Notes under the pieces: generated by a model
Seen by the model: the letters and a program-made list of their open reading frames with translations, nothing else
Databases searched by the model: none
What the model was told of the DNA's origin: nothing
NCBI GenBank assembly: GCA_913061145.1
Contig: CAJXUQ010000013.1
Coordinates: forward strand, 36,126-100,125
Length of the DNA stretch: 64,000 bases
Direction: 5' to 3'
Source of the DNA: an uncultured Haliea sp.
GTDB lineage: Bacteria; Pseudomonadota; Gammaproteobacteria; Pseudomonadales; Halieaceae
Shown: positions 63,953 through 64,000 of the stretch, piece by piece
How the letters are laid out: each line of letters begins with the position of its first letter
Position numbering within the stretch: position 1 is the stretch's first letter
Program-made: the position numbers and the translations under genes

Positions 63953-64000
63953 CTGTCTCTTATACACATCTGACGCTGCCGACGACTCCTTACGTGTAGA
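63953..64000. other. Illumina Nextera transposase/i5 adapter (not genomic)
   Basis: CTGTCTCTTATACACATCT (63953-63971) is the 19-base Tn5 mosaic end. It is followed by GACGCTGCCGACGA, an 8-base index CTCCTTAC (reverse complement of GTAAGGAG, Nextera S505) and GTGTAGA, the start of the reverse complement of the P5 adapter. The order and every base match the known library construct, so this is untrimmed adapter. The first one to three bases (CTG) could also be genomic. Confidence 0.98.

Noticed and set aside
63953..63973. ccmF reading frame ending at 63973 as a truncated gene
   Set aside because: The final codons are adapter sequence, so the stop is not genomic.

Overview
The window is 64 kb of GC-rich, densely packed bacterial chromosome with about 55 protein genes. 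I found no rRNA, tRNA, CRISPR array, insertion sequence or prophage, and no stretch over 300 bases without a gene. Gene content (class III ADH/FGH, ppk1, ptsP, WS/DGAT, HrpB, DbpA, YgiQ, TtcA, CcmABCDEF, TesA-YbbA-YbbP, DUF3604, DUF885) points to a marine-type gammaproteobacterium, most like the Halieaceae/Cellvibrionales. That placement is inference from gene content only. The last 48 bases (63953-64000) are an Illumina Nextera adapter, so the window ends at a sequencing-library or contig end inside ccmF.

Layout. 1-1293 (minus): formaldehyde detoxification (fghA partial, frmA). 1431-5730 (plus): alpha/beta hydrolase, Gate-domain membrane protein, ppk1. 5827-13331 (plus): a ten-gene, almost gapless run. 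It encodes a thermostable-hemolysin/GNAT-like protein, an acyl-AMP-ligase-like enzyme, a haem-oxygenase-like di-iron oxidase (TenA/UndA-like fold), an SDR, a QseB/QseC-like two-component system, a cupredoxin, an FTR1 iron permease and a beta-barrel-like protein. This is the most interesting part: it looks like a small-molecule (probably acyl-derived) pathway with its own regulator, joined to iron uptake. Its promoter region carries a PmrA/QseB-type direct repeat and an 11-bp inverted repeat that would hide the first ribosome binding site. 13295-19508 (minus): membrane protein, MsrAB, HerA-like ATPase, wax ester synthase/DGAT, CorA/ZntB transporter. 19537-23583 (plus): MscS, NfeD protease, slipin, quinone oxidoreductase. 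23597-27352: WYL regulator (minus), then the DUF2868/DUF3482 GTPase pair (plus).

27361-41509: propeller-amidohydrolase, extracytoplasmic peroxiredoxin, MATE exporter, acyltransferase plus ptsP, DUF885 peptidase, PlsC, HrpB. 41524-45018: an oxidative-stress module with rubrerythrin, an HdrD/GlpC-like Fe-S protein and DUF3501 on the minus strand, diverging from an OxyR that has both redox cysteines. 45133-54687: DUF3604 protein, DbpA, YgiQ, an unrecognised protein that reads like a PqqD-like domain plus a GT-A-like glycosyltransferase, BioA and TesA. 54686-57829: YbbA/YbbP ABC transporter, whose start codon overlaps the divergent tesA start codon. 57843-59453 (minus): mdh and a TetR regulator. 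59581-63952 (plus): ttcA followed with no gap by the cytochrome c maturation operon ccmABCDE and the 5' part of ccmF.

Convergent gene pairs are separated by 14 bases or less, or overlap, so there is little room for terminators. The one clear intrinsic terminator lies downstream of rubrerythrin.
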